The notes: generated from the letters alone by a model not told the origin. A stretch of 64,000 nucleotides of DNA from Alphaproteobacteria bacterium PA4 (GCA_002256005.1 NKIQ01000009.1:41978-105977), one strand, 5' to 3'; positions 37,033-46,705 are shown, counted from the first letter of the stretch. Translations and numbers: made by a program.

Positions 37033-37995
37033 TCAGCCTTTTTGACGGCTTGGTGGCGCCAATCCGAAGCGCCAGACCGGCCCGGACTCGATCTTGATAC
37101 CGGCGAGAGTCGCCGTGCCGCCGGCGGCGAGCCGCGCCTGCAGACGGGCGATTTCGGGGCCGCGCGGGGTGATTTCGGGGGCGAGCGCGGCGAGCGCGCG
37201 GCGGATCAGGCGGCGCGCGAGTTCCGGCGGCAGGCCGGCGAGATCGAGCAGGATAGCGTCCGCCGTGCAATCGGCGCGGCCGGCCCAGGCGCGGTCGGCG
37301 GTCCAGGCCAGCGCCGCTTCGACCTCGGCCAGATGCGCGGCGGCGGCGGCGACGGCCGGCACGTCGAGCCAGTCGCTGGCGGCAAGCAGGGCGCGGGCAT
37401 GGGTGCGGGTGTAATGCGGGTCGCGATTGCTCGGGTCGTCGACGCTCGGCCAGCCCGATGCGGCCAGCACGGCGGCCAGTTCGGCGCGCCGCACCGCCAG
37501 CAGCGGCCGCAGCAGCGTGACCGTGTCGGTGAGCGGCCGGGCGGCGCGGATGCCGGCCAGCCCGGCGCTGCCGCTGCCGCGGGCGAGGCGCATGAGCAGG
37601 GTTTCGGCCTGATCGTCGGCGTGGTGGGCGGTGAGCAGCCACGGCACGCCCTGCGCGGCGCAGCGATCAGCCAGCAGGGCATAGCGGGCGTGGCGCGCCG
37701 CGGCCGGCACGCCCTGCGCCGGCTTCGGCCCCTCCCACACCAGAATCATGTGCGGAATCCCGGCGTCGGCACAGACCTGCGCCACCATCGCGGCTTCCGC
37801 CGCCGACTCCCCGCGCAGGCCGTGATCGACGGTCAGCGCCACCACCCGATCCGGCCAGATCCGGTGCGCCAGCCAGAGCAGCGCCATGCTGTCCGGCCCG
37901 CCCGACACGGCAATGGCGAGGCGGTCGCCGGGGCCTAGCGCGCGCCCTGGCGTCTGGCCAAGCGCCGCGTCGGTAAGCGCCGCCAGATCAAGCAT
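37033..37995 (-). CDS. tilS: tRNA(Ile)-lysidine synthase
   Basis: Adds lysine to C34 of the CAU-anticodon tRNA-Ile so it reads AUA; essential for decoding. 320 residues, the short form lacking the long C-terminal domain of E. coli TilS. The PP-loop [17 protein letters not shown] has SGGPDS at 31-36, followed by [18 protein letters not shown] and [27 protein letters not shown]. The rest is helical with no clear TilS C-terminal domain. Next to ftsH and downstream of cpoB, the usual alphaproteobacterial order; only 8 bp separate its start from the cpoB stop. Confidence 0.94.
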   Translation of the reverse strand: MLDLAALTDAALGQTPGRALGPGDRLAIAVSGGPDSMALLWLAHRIWPDRVVALTVDHGLRGESAAEAAMVAQVCADAGIPHMILVWEGPKPAQGVPAAARHARYALLADRCAAQGVPWLLTAHHADDQAETLLMRLARGSGSAGLAGIRAARPLTDTVTLLRPLLAVRRAELAAVLAASGWPSVDDPSNRDPHYTRTHARALLAASDWLDVPAVAAAAAHLAEVEAALAWTADRAWAGRADCTADAILLDLAGLPPELARRLIRRALAALAPEITPRGPEIARLQARLAAGGTATLAGIKIESGPVWRFGLAPPSRQKG

Positions 37996-38002
37996 ATCGG
38001 GA

Positions 38003-38881
38003 TCACGGGCATTTGGCGCGGGTGCCGAGCGTCTTCGCTTCGGCCTTTTGCGCCGGGGTCAGCTTGGCCCCATAGACCGAATCGAGCTCGCCGAGCACGC
38101 GGCAGGCGTCCTTGGGCTTTTTCAGGCCGTTGACGGCGGTGGCGAGGCCGAGCAGCGCATCGGGCGCCCGGTCGGATTTCGGCGCGGTCTGATAGAGCTG
38201 CAGAAAGGCGGCGGCGGCCTGGGCGTGCTGGTCACGCGCGGCATGGCTCTTGCCCAGCCAATATTGCGCCTGGGGCAGCCGCGTCGATTTCGGCCAGGTC
38301 GCGATGAAATCGGTCATCGCCGCTTCGGTCGCCGGCCAGTCCTTGGCCAGCGCCGGGGCATAGGCCTGCTTCCAGGCGGCATCGGCGGTGGCGGGCCTCG
38401 CCGCGTCCGGCTTGGCCTTGGGGTCGGGCTTGGCGCCGGGCTTCGGCGGCGTCGCGGCGGCGGTGCCGGGCATCAGGGCGGTTGCCGGCGGCGCGGCGGC
38501 AGCCTCCAGCGCGTTCAGGCGGAATTCGAAATCGGCGCGCAGCTTGGTGATCAGCTCTGCCTGCTGGCGCAGCTGGAATTGCATGGTTTCCATCTGGCCG
38601 GTCTGGGTGCGCAGCTGTGCCTCCAGCTGGCCGACCCGCTCGGTCAGGTCGACGAGCGGTGCCGAGGCCGGGGTGCCGACCGGGGCGGCCGGCGCCGGCG
38701 CCGGTGCCGTGATCTCCGGCTCGAAGAATTTCGGATCGCCGCCGGGAAACACCTTGCGCTGCACGGCGCGCATTTCGGATTCCAGTTTGCCGACGCGCTT
38801 TTCGACGCGCACCGGATCGAGGTCCTGCGCCAGCGCCGGCGCGGTCAGGGCAAGCAGCAGGACGGGCAACACAAGACGCAT
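38003..38881 (-). CDS. cpoB: Tol-Pal system/cell division coordinator CpoB (YbgF)-like protein
   Basis: 292 residues. Signal peptide MRLVLPVLLLALTAPALA, an N-terminal coiled coil (RVEKRVGKLESEMRAVQRKVF and DLTERVGQLEAQLRTQTGQMETMQFQLRQQ), a Pro/Ala-rich linker (about 135-170), and C-terminal tetratricopeptides (WPATEAAMTDFIATWPKSTRLPQAQYWLGKSHAARDQHAQAAAAFLQLYQTAPKSDRAPDALLGLATA). This domain order is that of YbgF/CpoB, which links peptidoglycan synthesis to outer-membrane constriction through Tol-Pal. The tol-pal genes are not adjacent here; upstream is the RodZ-like gene and downstream tilS. The short spacing suggests an operon through to ftsH. Confidence 0.9.
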   Translation of the reverse strand: MRLVLPVLLLALTAPALAQDLDPVRVEKRVGKLESEMRAVQRKVFPGGDPKFFEPEITAPAPAPAAPVGTPASAPLVDLTERVGQLEAQLRTQTGQMETMQFQLRQQAELITKLRADFEFRLNALEAAAAPPATALMPGTAAATPPKPGAKPDPKAKPDAARPATADAAWKQAYAPALAKDWPATEAAMTDFIATWPKSTRLPQAQYWLGKSHAARDQHAQAAAAFLQLYQTAPKSDRAPDALLGLATAVNGLKKPKDACRVLGELDSVYGAKLTPAQKAEAKTLGTRAKCP

Positions 38882-38887
38882 GGGGCT

Positions 38888-39778
38888 TCAGACTCCGGGA
38901 GTCGGGGCGGCAGGGGTGGTGGCAGGGGCGGTCGCGGGTGCCACAGGCGGCGCGGCCGGTGGCGCCGGCTGGCTGCGGGCGATCAGGTCGGCCGCGGTCA
39001 GGCTGATATCGCGCACCGTCTGCACCGGGCCGCCCAGCGGCGGCAGGGCGCGGCCACCGACGGTCACCGCCAGTGCGCCCGCCTTGCCGGTCCACAGCAG
39101 CAGGCCGGGCTGGTCGGCGGGCACCGTATAGCTTTCGCCGGCCTTCAATATGCCGATGCGGGCGCTGGTGCGGGTGTCGCGATCATAGATCTTTATCCAC
39201 ACATCTTCCTTCGCGGTCAGCACCACCGCGCCGCCGGCCGACACGGGCGCGGCGATGGCGCCGGGCGCTGCCGGTGCGGCCACGGCGGCAACCGCGCTGC
39301 CGTCGCTGGCCAGCGGCGCGGGGTCGGGCGCCGGCGCCTCCACGGGCGGCGCCACGGTCGTTTCGACGCTGGTGGCGACCGGCGCGGGATCGAAGACGCC
39401 GGCCCCCCAGGCCGACAGGCCGGCGATGACCAGCACGATCACCGCGACGCTGGCGCCGACCAGGCTGCGGCCCGGCACCCGGCGCTCGTCCAGCGGCTCC
39501 ATCGACGCCGCCATCGGCTGGTGCGGCTGCTTGGAGGTTTCGGCGCGGAACTGGCCGGCCACCTCTTCCGGGTTCAGCTTCACCGCGCGGGCAAAGGATT
39601 TCACGAACCCGATGGCATAGGGCAGCGCCGGCAGGGCATCATGCTGATCGGCCTCCAGCGCGCGCAGGTGGCGCAGCGGCACGCGCGTATCCTTGGCAAT
39701 CTCTTCCAGGGTCAGGCCGCTGGCCGCACGGGCCTCGGCCAGCATCGCACCGGTACGCCTCAGGCCGCCATCCGCCAT
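38888..39778 (-). CDS. RodZ-like helix-turn-helix membrane protein with DUF4115 domain
   Basis: 296 residues. The N-terminal HTH TGAMLAEARAASGLTLEEIAKDTRVPLRHLRALE is of the Xre/RodZ type, followed by YAIGFVKSFARAVKLNPEEV. One transmembrane helix (LVGASVAVIVLVIAGLSAWGAG, about 104-125). The periplasmic part has a Pro/Ala-rich stretch and the small beta domain VVLTAKEDVWIKIYDRDTR ... PGLLLWTGKAGALAVTVGG, as in the DUF4115 region of RodZ. RodZ ties the cell-shape machinery MreB to the membrane, which would suit the neighbouring cpoB. The ATG at 39778 is used; a GTG two codons upstream is an alternative. It is divergent from typA. Confidence 0.88.
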   Translation of the reverse strand: MADGGLRRTGAMLAEARAASGLTLEEIAKDTRVPLRHLRALEADQHDALPALPYAIGFVKSFARAVKLNPEEVAGQFRAETSKQPHQPMAASMEPLDERRVPGRSLVGASVAVIVLVIAGLSAWGAGVFDPAPVATSVETTVAPPVEAPAPDPAPLASDGSAVAAVAAPAAPGAIAAPVSAGGAVVLTAKEDVWIKIYDRDTRTSARIGILKAGESYTVPADQPGLLLWTGKAGALAVTVGGRALPPLGGPVQTVRDISLTAADLIARSQPAPPAAPPVAPATAPATTPAAPTPGV

Positions 39779-40114
39779 GTCCACGTTCGGATCTTCCCTT
39801 CTTCCTGGCCCGGCCCTGGACGCACGTCCGCGCGTGCCGGGCCGAACGGCCGCTTCGATGCCGGTGGCCGTCGCGGGAGTCAATGGAAAGGCCCCGCGTA
39901 TGGCGCCGACATCGGCCCGTCCGTCGCAAAGCCGCGGCTGGACCCGTTGCCGCCGGCAGGCGAGACCGCCAGAGCCACCCTTGTTGCATCGCATCAAAAC
40001 GGCTAAGGGGCCGCGCTTGCTGTGGCGATGGCGACCTTGCGGTCGGCATCATGGCTGCCACCGCTCCGCTTGTTTTCCCGCCCCGGTTTCGCCGACTCCC
40101 CACAGGAACTTTTC
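39779..40114. other. 336-bp divergent intergenic region between rodZ-like and typA
   Basis: No gene with a family match. It should hold the promoters of the cpoB-ftsH unit (leftward) and typA (rightward), but I cannot point to a convincing -35/-10 pair; a weak candidate for typA is TTGTTG near 39983 followed by CTAAGG. An AGGAA ribosome site precedes the typA ATG. No repeat-family copy is present. Confidence 0.55.
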
Positions 40115-41953
40115 ATGGCCTTGCGTAATATCGCGATCATCGCGCACGTCGATCACGGCAAAACCACGCTGGTCGACCAGCTGTTCCGCCAGTCCGGCAC
40201 CTTCCGCGAAAACCAGCGGGTGGCCGAACGCGCCATGGATTCGAACGATCTCGAAAAAGAACGCGGCATCACCATTCTCGCCAAGTGCACGTCGATCGAA
40301 TGGACCGATAAGAGCAGCAACGACACCACCCATATCAACATCGTCGACACGCCCGGACACGCCGATTTCGGTGGCGAGGTCGAGCGTATCCTGTCGATGG
40401 TCGATGGCGTCGTCCTGCTCGTCGATGCCGCCGAAGGCCCGATGCCGCAGACCAAGTTCGTCACCGGCAAGGCCCTGGCGCTCGGCCTGCGCCCCATCGT
40501 TGTCGTCAACAAGATCGACCGCCCCGATGCCCGCGCCCAGGAAGTGCTCGACGAGGTCTTCGACCTGTTCGTCACGCTGGAAGCCAATGACGACCAGCTG
40601 GACTTCCCGGTGATCTTCGCGTCGGGCCGCAACGGCTATGCCGGCCGTGACAGCGATGTCCGCTCCGGCGACCTGACGCCGCTGTTTGAAACCATCGTCG
40701 CGCATGTGCCGCCGCCGGCTGCCGATGTGGATGGCGAACTGAAGATGCTGGTCTCGCTGCTCGATCGCGACAGCTTTGTCGGCCGCATCCTCACCGGCCG
40801 CATCCTGTCGGGCACGCTGAAGCTCAACATGCCGATCCGCGCGCTCAACCCCGATGGCACCGTTGTCGAGGAAGGCCGTGCCTCCAAGATCTTCGCCTTC
40901 CAGGGCCTGGAACGCGTGCCGGTCACCGAAGCCAAGGCCGGCGACATCATCGCGCTCGCCGGCCTGACCAAGGCCACCGTCGCCGACACCATCGCCGACA
41001 TCACGGTGACCGAGCCGCTGCACGCCCAGCCGATCGATCCGCCGACGCTGAGCATGACCTTTGCCGTCAATGATTCGCCCTATGCCGGCCGCGATGGCTC
41101 CAAGGTCACCAGCCGCATGATCGCCGACCGGCTGATGCGCGAAGCCGAAGGCAATGTTGCCGTCAAGGTCACCGAAAGCGCCTCCAAGGACGCCTTCGAA
41201 GTCGCCGGCCGCGGCGAATTGCAGCTGGGCGTGCTCATCGAAACCATGCGCCGCGAAGGCTTCGAGCTGTCGATCTCGCGCCCCAAGGTCATCTATGGCA
41301 CCGACGAGAACGGCAAGCGCACCGAGCCCTATGAAACCGTCGTCATCGATGTCGATGAGCAATATTCCGGCACCGTCGTCGAAAAGATGGCGATGCGGAA
41401 GGCCGAAATGACCGACATGCGCCCGTCGGGTGGCGGCAAGACCCGCCTGACCTTCAGCGCCCCGGCCCGCGGCCTCATCGGCTATCACGGCGAATTCCTG
41501 TCGGACACGCGCGGCACCGGCATCATGAACCGCCTGTTCGAGAAGTACGGCCCCTACAAGGGCGCCGTGTCCAGCCGCGGCAATGGCGTGCTGATCTCCA
41601 CCGAAACCGGCGAAGCGGTCGGCTATGCGCTCGGCTACCTCCAGCCGCGCGGCACGCTGATGATCGAGCCGGGCGAAGCCGTCTACCAGGGCATGATCAT
41701 CGGCGAAAACGCCCGTGACGAGGATCTGGAAGTCAATCCGCTGAAGTCGAAGGCGCTGACCAACTTCCGCGCCAGCGGCAAGGACGATGCCATCCAGCTC
41801 AGCCCGCCGAAGCGGCTGACGCTGGAACAGGCCATCGCCTATATCGACGAGGACGAACTCGTCGAAGTGACGCCGAACTTCATCCGCCTGCGCAAGATCC
41901 ACCTCGATCCGCACGAGCGCAAGAAGGCCTCGCGGGCGAAGAACGCGGCCTGA
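40115..41953 (+). CDS. typA: Ribosome-binding GTPase TypA/BipA
   Basis: Translational GTPase that binds the ribosome under stress and helps large-subunit assembly, especially in the cold. 612 residues, normal. G1 [21 protein letters not shown] at about 8, switch I with [16 protein letters not shown]3 [18 protein letters not shown]4 [18 protein letters not shown]. Domain II and EF-G-like domains III and V follow, with TypA's own C-terminal segment ([42 protein letters not shown]). Codon use and start with AGGAA are typical. A family 1 arm fragment occurs at 41969, after the stop. Confidence 0.97.
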   Translation: MALRNIAIIAHVDHGKTTLVDQLFRQSGTFRENQRVAERAMDSNDLEKERGITILAKCTSIEWTDKSSNDTTHINIVDTPGHADFGGEVERILSMVDGVVLLVDAAEGPMPQTKFVTGKALALGLRPIVVVNKIDRPDARAQEVLDEVFDLFVTLEANDDQLDFPVIFASGRNGYAGRDSDVRSGDLTPLFETIVAHVPPPAADVDGELKMLVSLLDRDSFVGRILTGRILSGTLKLNMPIRALNPDGTVVEEGRASKIFAFQGLERVPVTEAKAGDIIALAGLTKATVADTIADITVTEPLHAQPIDPPTLSMTFAVNDSPYAGRDGSKVTSRMIADRLMREAEGNVAVKVTESASKDAFEVAGRGELQLGVLIETMRREGFELSISRPKVIYGTDENGKRTEPYETVVIDVDEQYSGTVVEKMAMRKAEMTDMRPSGGGKTRLTFSAPARGLIGYHGEFLSDTRGTGIMNRLFEKYGPYKGAVSSRGNGVLISTETGEAVGYALGYLQPRGTLMIEPGEAVYQGMIIGENARDEDLEVNPLKSKALTNFRASGKDDAIQLSPPKRLTLEQAIAYIDEDELVEVTPNFIRLRKIHLDPHERKKASRAKNAA

Positions 41954-42116
41954 GGGCGAAAGGAAGATGCCTCCGGCGGCCTTGCCTTTCGCGGGTCTGA
42001 AGGCGAATGGTCATTGCAAACAACAGGCTGCGACATCAATGCGGTTGCGCTTTTGGCGCGTGATGCCGACTTGGGGGCCGACGCGGCAGCAGTTCGACCG
42101 TGGGGAGTGAATCCGG

Positions 42117-42731
42117 ATGGATGATGATGATTATGGCAGCGGCCATCCCGCGCCGCATGTGGAGCCGATTCCGCAGGCCGAGGCCGAGGAGGCTGTCCGC
42201 ACCCTGATCCGCTGGGCCGGGGACGACCCGACGCGCGAGGGCCTGCTCGACACGCCGGGCCGCGTCGCGCGCGCCTATCGCGAATATTTCCGCGGCTATC
42301 AGGAAGATCCCGGCGTGCATCTGTCGACGACCTTTGGCGAGGTCGGCGGCTATGACGAGATCGTCATCCTGCGCGACATCCCGTTCCAGTCGCATTGCGA
42401 GCATCACATGGCGCCGATCATCGGCAAGGCGCATATCGCCTATCTGCCGAAAAAGCGTGTCGTCGGCATTTCCAAGCTCGCCCGCGTGCTGCACGGCTTT
42501 GCCAAGCGCATGCAGGTGCAGGAACGGCTGACCGCCGAAGTGGCGGATTGCATCCAGAAGCATCTCGATCCGGTCGGCGTCGCTGTCGTCATCGAAGCCA
42601 GCCATGCCTGCATGAGCGCGCGCGGCGTGATGACCCAGGGCGTGACGATGACCACCAGCCGCATGATGGGCGTGTTCCGCGACGATGATCGCAGCCGCAA
42701 GGAAGTGCTGGCGCTGATGGGCAAAGGCTGA
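42117..42731 (+). CDS. folE: GTP cyclohydrolase I (FolE)
   Basis: Turns GTP into dihydroneopterin triphosphate, the first step of folate synthesis. 204 residues. The signature [26 protein letters not shown] has the zinc-binding Cys/His group, and the C-terminal half carries [25 protein letters not shown] with the second Cys. [18 protein letters not shown] is the conserved N-terminal helix. Start MDDDDYG at 42117 follows GGAGTGA. It stands after typA by 163 bp and precedes the GcvR-like gene on the same strand. Confidence 0.97.
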   Translation: MDDDDYGSGHPAPHVEPIPQAEAEEAVRTLIRWAGDDPTREGLLDTPGRVARAYREYFRGYQEDPGVHLSTTFGEVGGYDEIVILRDIPFQSHCEHHMAPIIGKAHIAYLPKKRVVGISKLARVLHGFAKRMQVQERLTAEVADCIQKHLDPVGVAVVIEASHACMSARGVMTQGVTMTTSRMMGVFRDDDRSRKEVLALMGKG

Positions 42732-42789
42732 AAAAAGGCCATGACCGCGCCAGAGGCATAACGCCCGGCGCCCAGCCCTGGGGACGCGA

Positions 42790-43305
42790 ATGACCAGCAC
42801 CATCATCCTGACCGTCATCGGCAGCGACCGGCCGGGCCTGACCGGCGCGCTCGCCGATGCCGTGCTGTCCGCCGGCGGCAATTGGCTGGAAAGCCATTTG
42901 TCGCGGCTGGCCGGCACCTATGTCGGATCGGTGCTGGTGGAAGTGCCGGATGACGGGGTCGAGACGCTGCGCGCCGCGGTGGCGGCGGTGGATGCGCAAG
43001 GGCTGCGCGTGGCCATTGTCGCCGCCGGCCACGCCGACGCGACCGGCGCCGAGCTGACACTGGCGATCGTCGGCCAGGACCGGCCGGGCATCGTTCGCGA
43101 GGTCAGCACCGCGCTGGCGGCGCTGGGCGTCAATATCGAGAAGCTGGAGTCGGCGACCGAAGGCACCGCCTGGTCGGGCGGCCGGCTGTTCAAGGCCGAA
43201 ATGCAGCTGCGCCTGCCCGGCGGCGTCGATGCCGCCGCCGTTCAGGACGCGCTGGAGGCCGTGTCCGCGGAAATCATGGTCGATATCGCGGTGGCGGCCG
43301 CCTGA
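42790..43305 (+). CDS. Two-ACT-domain protein, GcvR-like
   Basis: 171 residues made of two ACT domains: IILTVIGSDRPGLTGALADAVLSAGGNWLESHLSRLAGTYVGSVLVEV and LTLAIVGQDRPGIVREVSTALAALGVNIEKLESA, both with the DRPG turn. This is the arrangement of GcvR, the glycine-cleavage transcriptional accessory repressor, and of related amino-acid-binding proteins. No DNA-binding domain is present, so it would act through a partner. The ligand is likely an amino acid. It follows folE on the plus strand and abuts the PEP-CTERM gene tail to tail (stops 1 bp apart). Confidence 0.87.
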   Translation: MTSTIILTVIGSDRPGLTGALADAVLSAGGNWLESHLSRLAGTYVGSVLVEVPDDGVETLRAAVAAVDAQGLRVAIVAAGHADATGAELTLAIVGQDRPGIVREVSTALAALGVNIEKLESATEGTAWSGGRLFKAEMQLRLPGGVDAAAVQDALEAVSAEIMVDIAVAAA

Positions 43306-44199
43306 TCAGGCGGCGACCGCCCGCCGGCGCCGCAGCGCGGCCCCGGTCAGGCCGAAGCCGGTGATCAGCATGGTCCAGCTCGCCGGTTCCGGCACGGCCG
43401 GGGCGCCGGGGGCGGCGTTCTGATAGTTGAAGCCCGAGCTGCTGGCGAGGTTCAGGGCGGCGATCGGCGCATTGTTCTGGTCGACGGCGCCGCTGACCCC
43501 GCCCCAATAGAGCGAATGGTTGAAGGCGCAGGTGCCGCCCGCGGTCTGGCCGGCGCCGACATTGATGCCGGCGGCGCCGCACTTCAGCGACACCCGGACC
43601 GTCTGGCCGACGAGATTTTCGAACGGAATGGCGAAGTTGAACTGGCCGGTGAACGGCCCGCCATAGCGATTGCCGTTGAGCGAGCCGCCACCGATGCTGG
43701 TGAAGCCGCCATAGTTCGACCGGGTAAAGCTCAGGGAAAACAGCGACTGGCTGAGCAGCGGCAGGTCGATATTGATCTGCATGCTGGCAAAGCCGACATT
43801 GCCGCTGCCGCTGACCGAGGCCTGCGGATCGAGCGTGCCGCTGACCAGGATCGAGGCGAGGAAATTGCCGGAGGTGACGCCGCCGCCGGCATTGGCGGTG
43901 ATCACATCGGTAAAGCTGGTGGTGACGCCCAGCCCTTCCTGCAGATAGGTGAAGCCGGGGTTGACGGTGGTCGGCGCCGCCTGGTTGGCATAGGCCTTCA
44001 GCACGCCGAAATCGGCCAGGGCGATATAGTCGCCGCCCGTGACATTGCCGGTGTAAGACTGGCTGGTCCCGGCGCTCTGGTTGACGATTTCGCCGCCGCC
44101 ATCCTGGGCGATGAAGACCGTGGTGGTGCCGGCCAGCGCCGGTGTGGTCAGGACTGTCGCCATCGCGAGCAGACCCATGACGGAAATTCTCTGCATCAT
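43306..44199 (-). CDS. PEPxxWA-type CTERM-anchored secreted protein
   Basis: 297 residues. N-terminal signal peptide (MMQRISVMGLLAMATVLTTPALAG), a Ser/Gly/Asn-rich body with beta-type sequence, Cys pair near 225-240 (KCGAAG... GGTCAFNHSLYWGG), and the C-terminal sorting tail VPEPASWTMLITGFGLTGAALRRRR: PEP motif, one transmembrane helix, basic end. This is the sphingomonad PEP-CTERM variant, which needs an exosortase (not in this window). The second of the usual WAM residues is Thr here (WTM). The function of the body is unknown. It is convergent with the GcvR-like gene and divergent from the PuuD-like gene. Confidence 0.88.
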   Translation of the reverse strand: MMQRISVMGLLAMATVLTTPALAGTTTVFIAQDGGGEIVNQSAGTSQSYTGNVTGGDYIALADFGVLKAYANQAAPTTVNPGFTYLQEGLGVTTSFTDVITANAGGGVTSGNFLASILVSGTLDPQASVSGSGNVGFASMQINIDLPLLSQSLFSLSFTRSNYGGFTSIGGGSLNGNRYGGPFTGQFNFAIPFENLVGQTVRVSLKCGAAGINVGAGQTAGGTCAFNHSLYWGGVSGAVDQNNAPIAALNLASSSGFNYQNAAPGAPAVPEPASWTMLITGFGLTGAALRRRRAVAA

Positions 44200-44378
44200 C
44201 ACTCCCCTTGCCCTGAAAGTGCGACCGTTTTTATATTTATCGTTAATCCCTCTCACGCAGCGCGCGGCCGTGTCAACCTGTCTCGCCGCCTGCCTATCGC
44301 AACGCTTAACAAGAGCGATTTCCTCGCCTATAGCGGTGCCGCTGCACATTCGGGTGCAAACATGGGGTTTTGACGGAC

Positions 44379-44963
44379 ATGGCCAATATTCTGGGCAATC
44401 TCAATCGGGCGCTGCTGCTGGGCGGCGGCCTGCTGGTGCTGGTGGTGCTGATCTTCCACGGCGAAGCGATGAACCTCGAATGGTTCAATTGGTTCCTGCG
44501 CTTCTTCCACGCCCTGTGCGGCGTGCTGTGGATCGGCCTGCTCTATTATTTCAACTTCGTGCAGATCCCGACGATGCCCAAGGTGCCGGCCGAGCTGAAG
44601 CCGGGCGTGACCAAATATATCGCGCCGGAAGCACTGTTCTGGTTCCGCTGGGCCGCCATGGCGACGATGCTCATCGGCCTCGCCCTCGCCGGCGCGCCGC
44701 AGCAGAATTACCTGATCGAGGCGCTGACCTTCCAGGACGGTTTCCGCAACATCGGTCTCGGCATGTGGCTGGGCATCATCATGGCCGCCAACGTCTGGAT
44801 GTTCATCTGGCCGGCGCAGAAGATCGCCCTCGGCATCGTCGACGGCTCGGCCGATGAAAAGGCCGCCGCCGCCAAGAAGGCCATGCTGTTCAGCCGCACC
44901 AACTTCGTGCTCAGCTTCCCGATGCTGTACCTGATGGTGACGCGCGGCGGTTTTGCCGGCTGA
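44379..44963 (+). CDS. Urate hydroxylase PuuD-like membrane domain protein, no cytochrome c tail
   Basis: About 194 residues with around four transmembrane segments (LLLGGGLLVLVVLIFHG, WFLRFFHALCGVLWIGLLYYF, FRWAAMATMLIGLALAG, NIGLGMWLGIIMAANVWMFIW, FSRTNFVLSFPMLYLMV). FLRFFHALCGVLWIGLLYYFNFVQIP matches the membrane part of the PuuD/urate oxidase N-terminal family. Full PuuD has a C-terminal cytochrome c for electron transfer; none is present here, so it may lack urate-oxidising activity or use a separate carrier. An upstream TTG at 44370 would add three residues. It is divergent from the PEP-CTERM gene. Confidence 0.8.
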   Translation: MANILGNLNRALLLGGGLLVLVVLIFHGEAMNLEWFNWFLRFFHALCGVLWIGLLYYFNFVQIPTMPKVPAELKPGVTKYIAPEALFWFRWAAMATMLIGLALAGAPQQNYLIEALTFQDGFRNIGLGMWLGIIMAANVWMFIWPAQKIALGIVDGSADEKAAAAKKAMLFSRTNFVLSFPMLYLMVTRGGFAG

Positions 44964-45044
44964 TCGGAACCAATGCGGCCGGGCGGGGCTTTCAGGCCTG
45001 TGCCCGGCCGCCCCTGAAGGCGGGTGGGCGTTGGTGAAGGACCG

Positions 45045-45932
45045 ATGATGCACCCGGAATTCATGGCCGTCGACTGGGGCACCACCCACCGCCGCCGCTT
45101 CACCATCGCCGCCGATGGCACGGTCGTCGCGCGCGACAGCGATGATCGCGGCATTCTCGCGGTCAGCGACTTTCCGGCCGAAATCGCCGCGCTGCGCGCC
45201 GCCGCCGGTGACATGCCGCTGCTGCTTGCCGGCATGGTCGGCTCGAACCGCGGCTGGGTCGAGGCGCCCTATGTCGAGGCGCCGGCCAGCCTTGCCGCGC
45301 TCGCCGCCGCGCTGGTTTCCCCGCTGCCCGGCGTGCAGATCGTCCCCGGCGTCGTCCAGCGCGACCCTGCCCGGCCCGACATCATGCGCGGTGAGGAGGT
45401 GCAGCTGTTCGGCGCCCAGGCGCTCGGCCAATTGGGCAATGGCCTCGCCTGCCACCCCGGCACCCACAGCAAATGGATCGAGGTGGAGGATGGCGGCATC
45501 GCCCGCTTCCGCACCGTGATGACCGGCGATTTGCTGGCGGCGCTGAAGGCGCGCTCGATCCTGTCCGACATTCTCGCCCATGACCCCGGCCTCGACGATG
45601 ATTTCATCGCCGGCGTCGATCACGCCCTGGATGCCAGCGACCTGACCGCGGAGCTGTTCGGCGCCCGCGCGCGCGTCGTCACCGGCCAGATGAGCGCCGC
45701 CGCCGCCGCCAGCCGCATCTCCGGCCTGCTCATCGGCAGCGATGTCCGCACCGGCCTTGGCCGCAGCCGCGCCGATGTGGTGACGCTGGTCGGCAGCCCC
45801 GGCCTCAATGCGCGCTTTGCGCTGGCGCTGGCCCGGGCCGGGCGCGAATCGATCAGCGTCGATGGCGAAACCGCCTTCATCGCCGGCGCCCGCGCCATCA
45901 TGGCGGCGCAAACGGCAGGAGCCCGCGCATGA
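45045..45932 (+). CDS. dgoK: 2-dehydro-3-deoxygalactonokinase
   Basis: Phosphorylates 2-keto-3-deoxygalactonate in the De Ley-Doudoroff (galactose/galactonate) pathway. 295 residues, normal. MAVDWGTTHRRRFTIAADG is the N-terminal phosphate-binding motif, LLLAGMVGSNRGWVEAPYV is a family signature, GEEVQLFGAQAL and HPGTHSKWIEVEDG follow, and LVGSPGLNARFALALARAG is near the C-terminus. The start MMHPEF at 45045 is preceded by AAGGA. It overlaps dgoA by ATGA. A galactonate dehydratase (dgoD) and transporter are not present here. Confidence 0.95.
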   Translation: MMHPEFMAVDWGTTHRRRFTIAADGTVVARDSDDRGILAVSDFPAEIAALRAAAGDMPLLLAGMVGSNRGWVEAPYVEAPASLAALAAALVSPLPGVQIVPGVVQRDPARPDIMRGEEVQLFGAQALGQLGNGLACHPGTHSKWIEVEDGGIARFRTVMTGDLLAALKARSILSDILAHDPGLDDDFIAGVDHALDASDLTAELFGARARVVTGQMSAAAAASRISGLLIGSDVRTGLGRSRADVVTLVGSPGLNARFALALARAGRESISVDGETAFIAGARAIMAAQTAGARA

Positions 45933-46567
45933 CCGCTCCGCATGACTTCGCCGCCCATCTCGCCGCCTGCCCACTCGTCGCCATCCTGCGCGGCGTGCGG
46001 CCCGACGAGGTCGAAGCCATCGGCACCGTGCTGCTCGACGCCGGCATCCGCATCATCGAGGTGCCGCTGAATTCTCCCGATCCGTTCGCATCGATCACCC
46101 GCCTGTCGGGCCTTGCCGCCGGCCGCGCGCTGGTCGGCGCCGGCACGGTGCTCGATGGCGATGCCGTGGCGCGCGTCGCGGCCGCCGGCGGGCAGGTGAT
46201 CGTCTCGCCCAACACCGACACCGCCGTCATCAGCGCCAGCGTCGCTGCCGGTCTGGTCTCGCTGCCCGGCTTCTTCACCCCCAGCGAAGCCTTTGCCGCG
46301 CTCGCCGCCGGCGCCCATGGCCTGAAACTCTTCCCCGCCGAAGCCGCCACCCCGGCGGTGCTGAAGGCGCTGCGCGCCGTGCTGCCGCCCGCCACGCCGG
46401 TGCTCGCGGTGGGTGGCATCACCGCCGACGGCATGAGCGCCTGGACCACCGCCGGCGCCGCCGGTTTCGGCCTCGGCTCCGGCCTCTACAAGCCGGGCAT
46501 GACCGCCGCCGCAGTGGGCGAGGCGGCGCGGCGCTATGTGGCGGCGATTGCGGGAGTCAGCAGCTAG
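45929..46567 (+). CDS. dgoA: 2-dehydro-3-deoxy-6-phosphogalactonate aldolase
   Basis: Class I aldolase that splits KDPGal into pyruvate and glyceraldehyde 3-phosphate. 212 residues. VAILRGVRPDEVEAIGTVLLDAGIRIIEVPLNSPDP is the N-terminal signature with the catalytic Glu region (RGVRP and EVPLNS); the Schiff-base Lys is in HGLKLFPAEAATP. The NSP variant at EVPLNSPD is the one seen in DgoA rather than KDPG aldolase, which usually has TLRT. Partner of dgoK through an ATGA overlap. It converges on the hypothetical gene with copy G between them. Confidence 0.93.
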   Translation: MTAPHDFAAHLAACPLVAILRGVRPDEVEAIGTVLLDAGIRIIEVPLNSPDPFASITRLSGLAAGRALVGAGTVLDGDAVARVAAAGGQVIVSPNTDTAVISASVAAGLVSLPGFFTPSEAFAALAAGAHGLKLFPAEAATPAVLKALRAVLPPATPVLAVGGITADGMSAWTTAGAAGFGLGSGLYKPGMTAAAVGEAARRYVAAIAGVSS

Positions 46568-46572
46568 AATTG

Positions 46573-46687
46573 GCCTCCGGCGGCTGGGGCCGACGGCCCC
46601 AGTCCCCAGTTGTTGGGACTGTTCCAGTAAACAAACGGACCGACTATCGATGGGGGTCTGGGGCCTCAGGCCCCAGCCGCCGGAGGC
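46573..46687. repeat. Palindromic repeat family 1, copy G
   Basis: 115 bp, the shortest copy. Left hairpin loop GAC, right hairpin loop TCA; arms GCCTCCGGCGG and CCGCCGGAGGC intact. The core is short and unlike other copies. It lies between convergent dgoA and hypothetical genes. Confidence 0.9.
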
Positions 46688-46705
46688 AAAAAAGCCTGAA
46701 CGCAC

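Noticed and set aside
34703..37045. 780-codon plus-strand frame across ftsH
   Set aside because: Antisense to ftsH; no motif.
41969..41981. GCCTCCGGCGGCC after typA, looking like the start of a family 1 copy
   Set aside because: Only one partial arm of 13 bases with no hairpin or partner arm; too little to call a copy.
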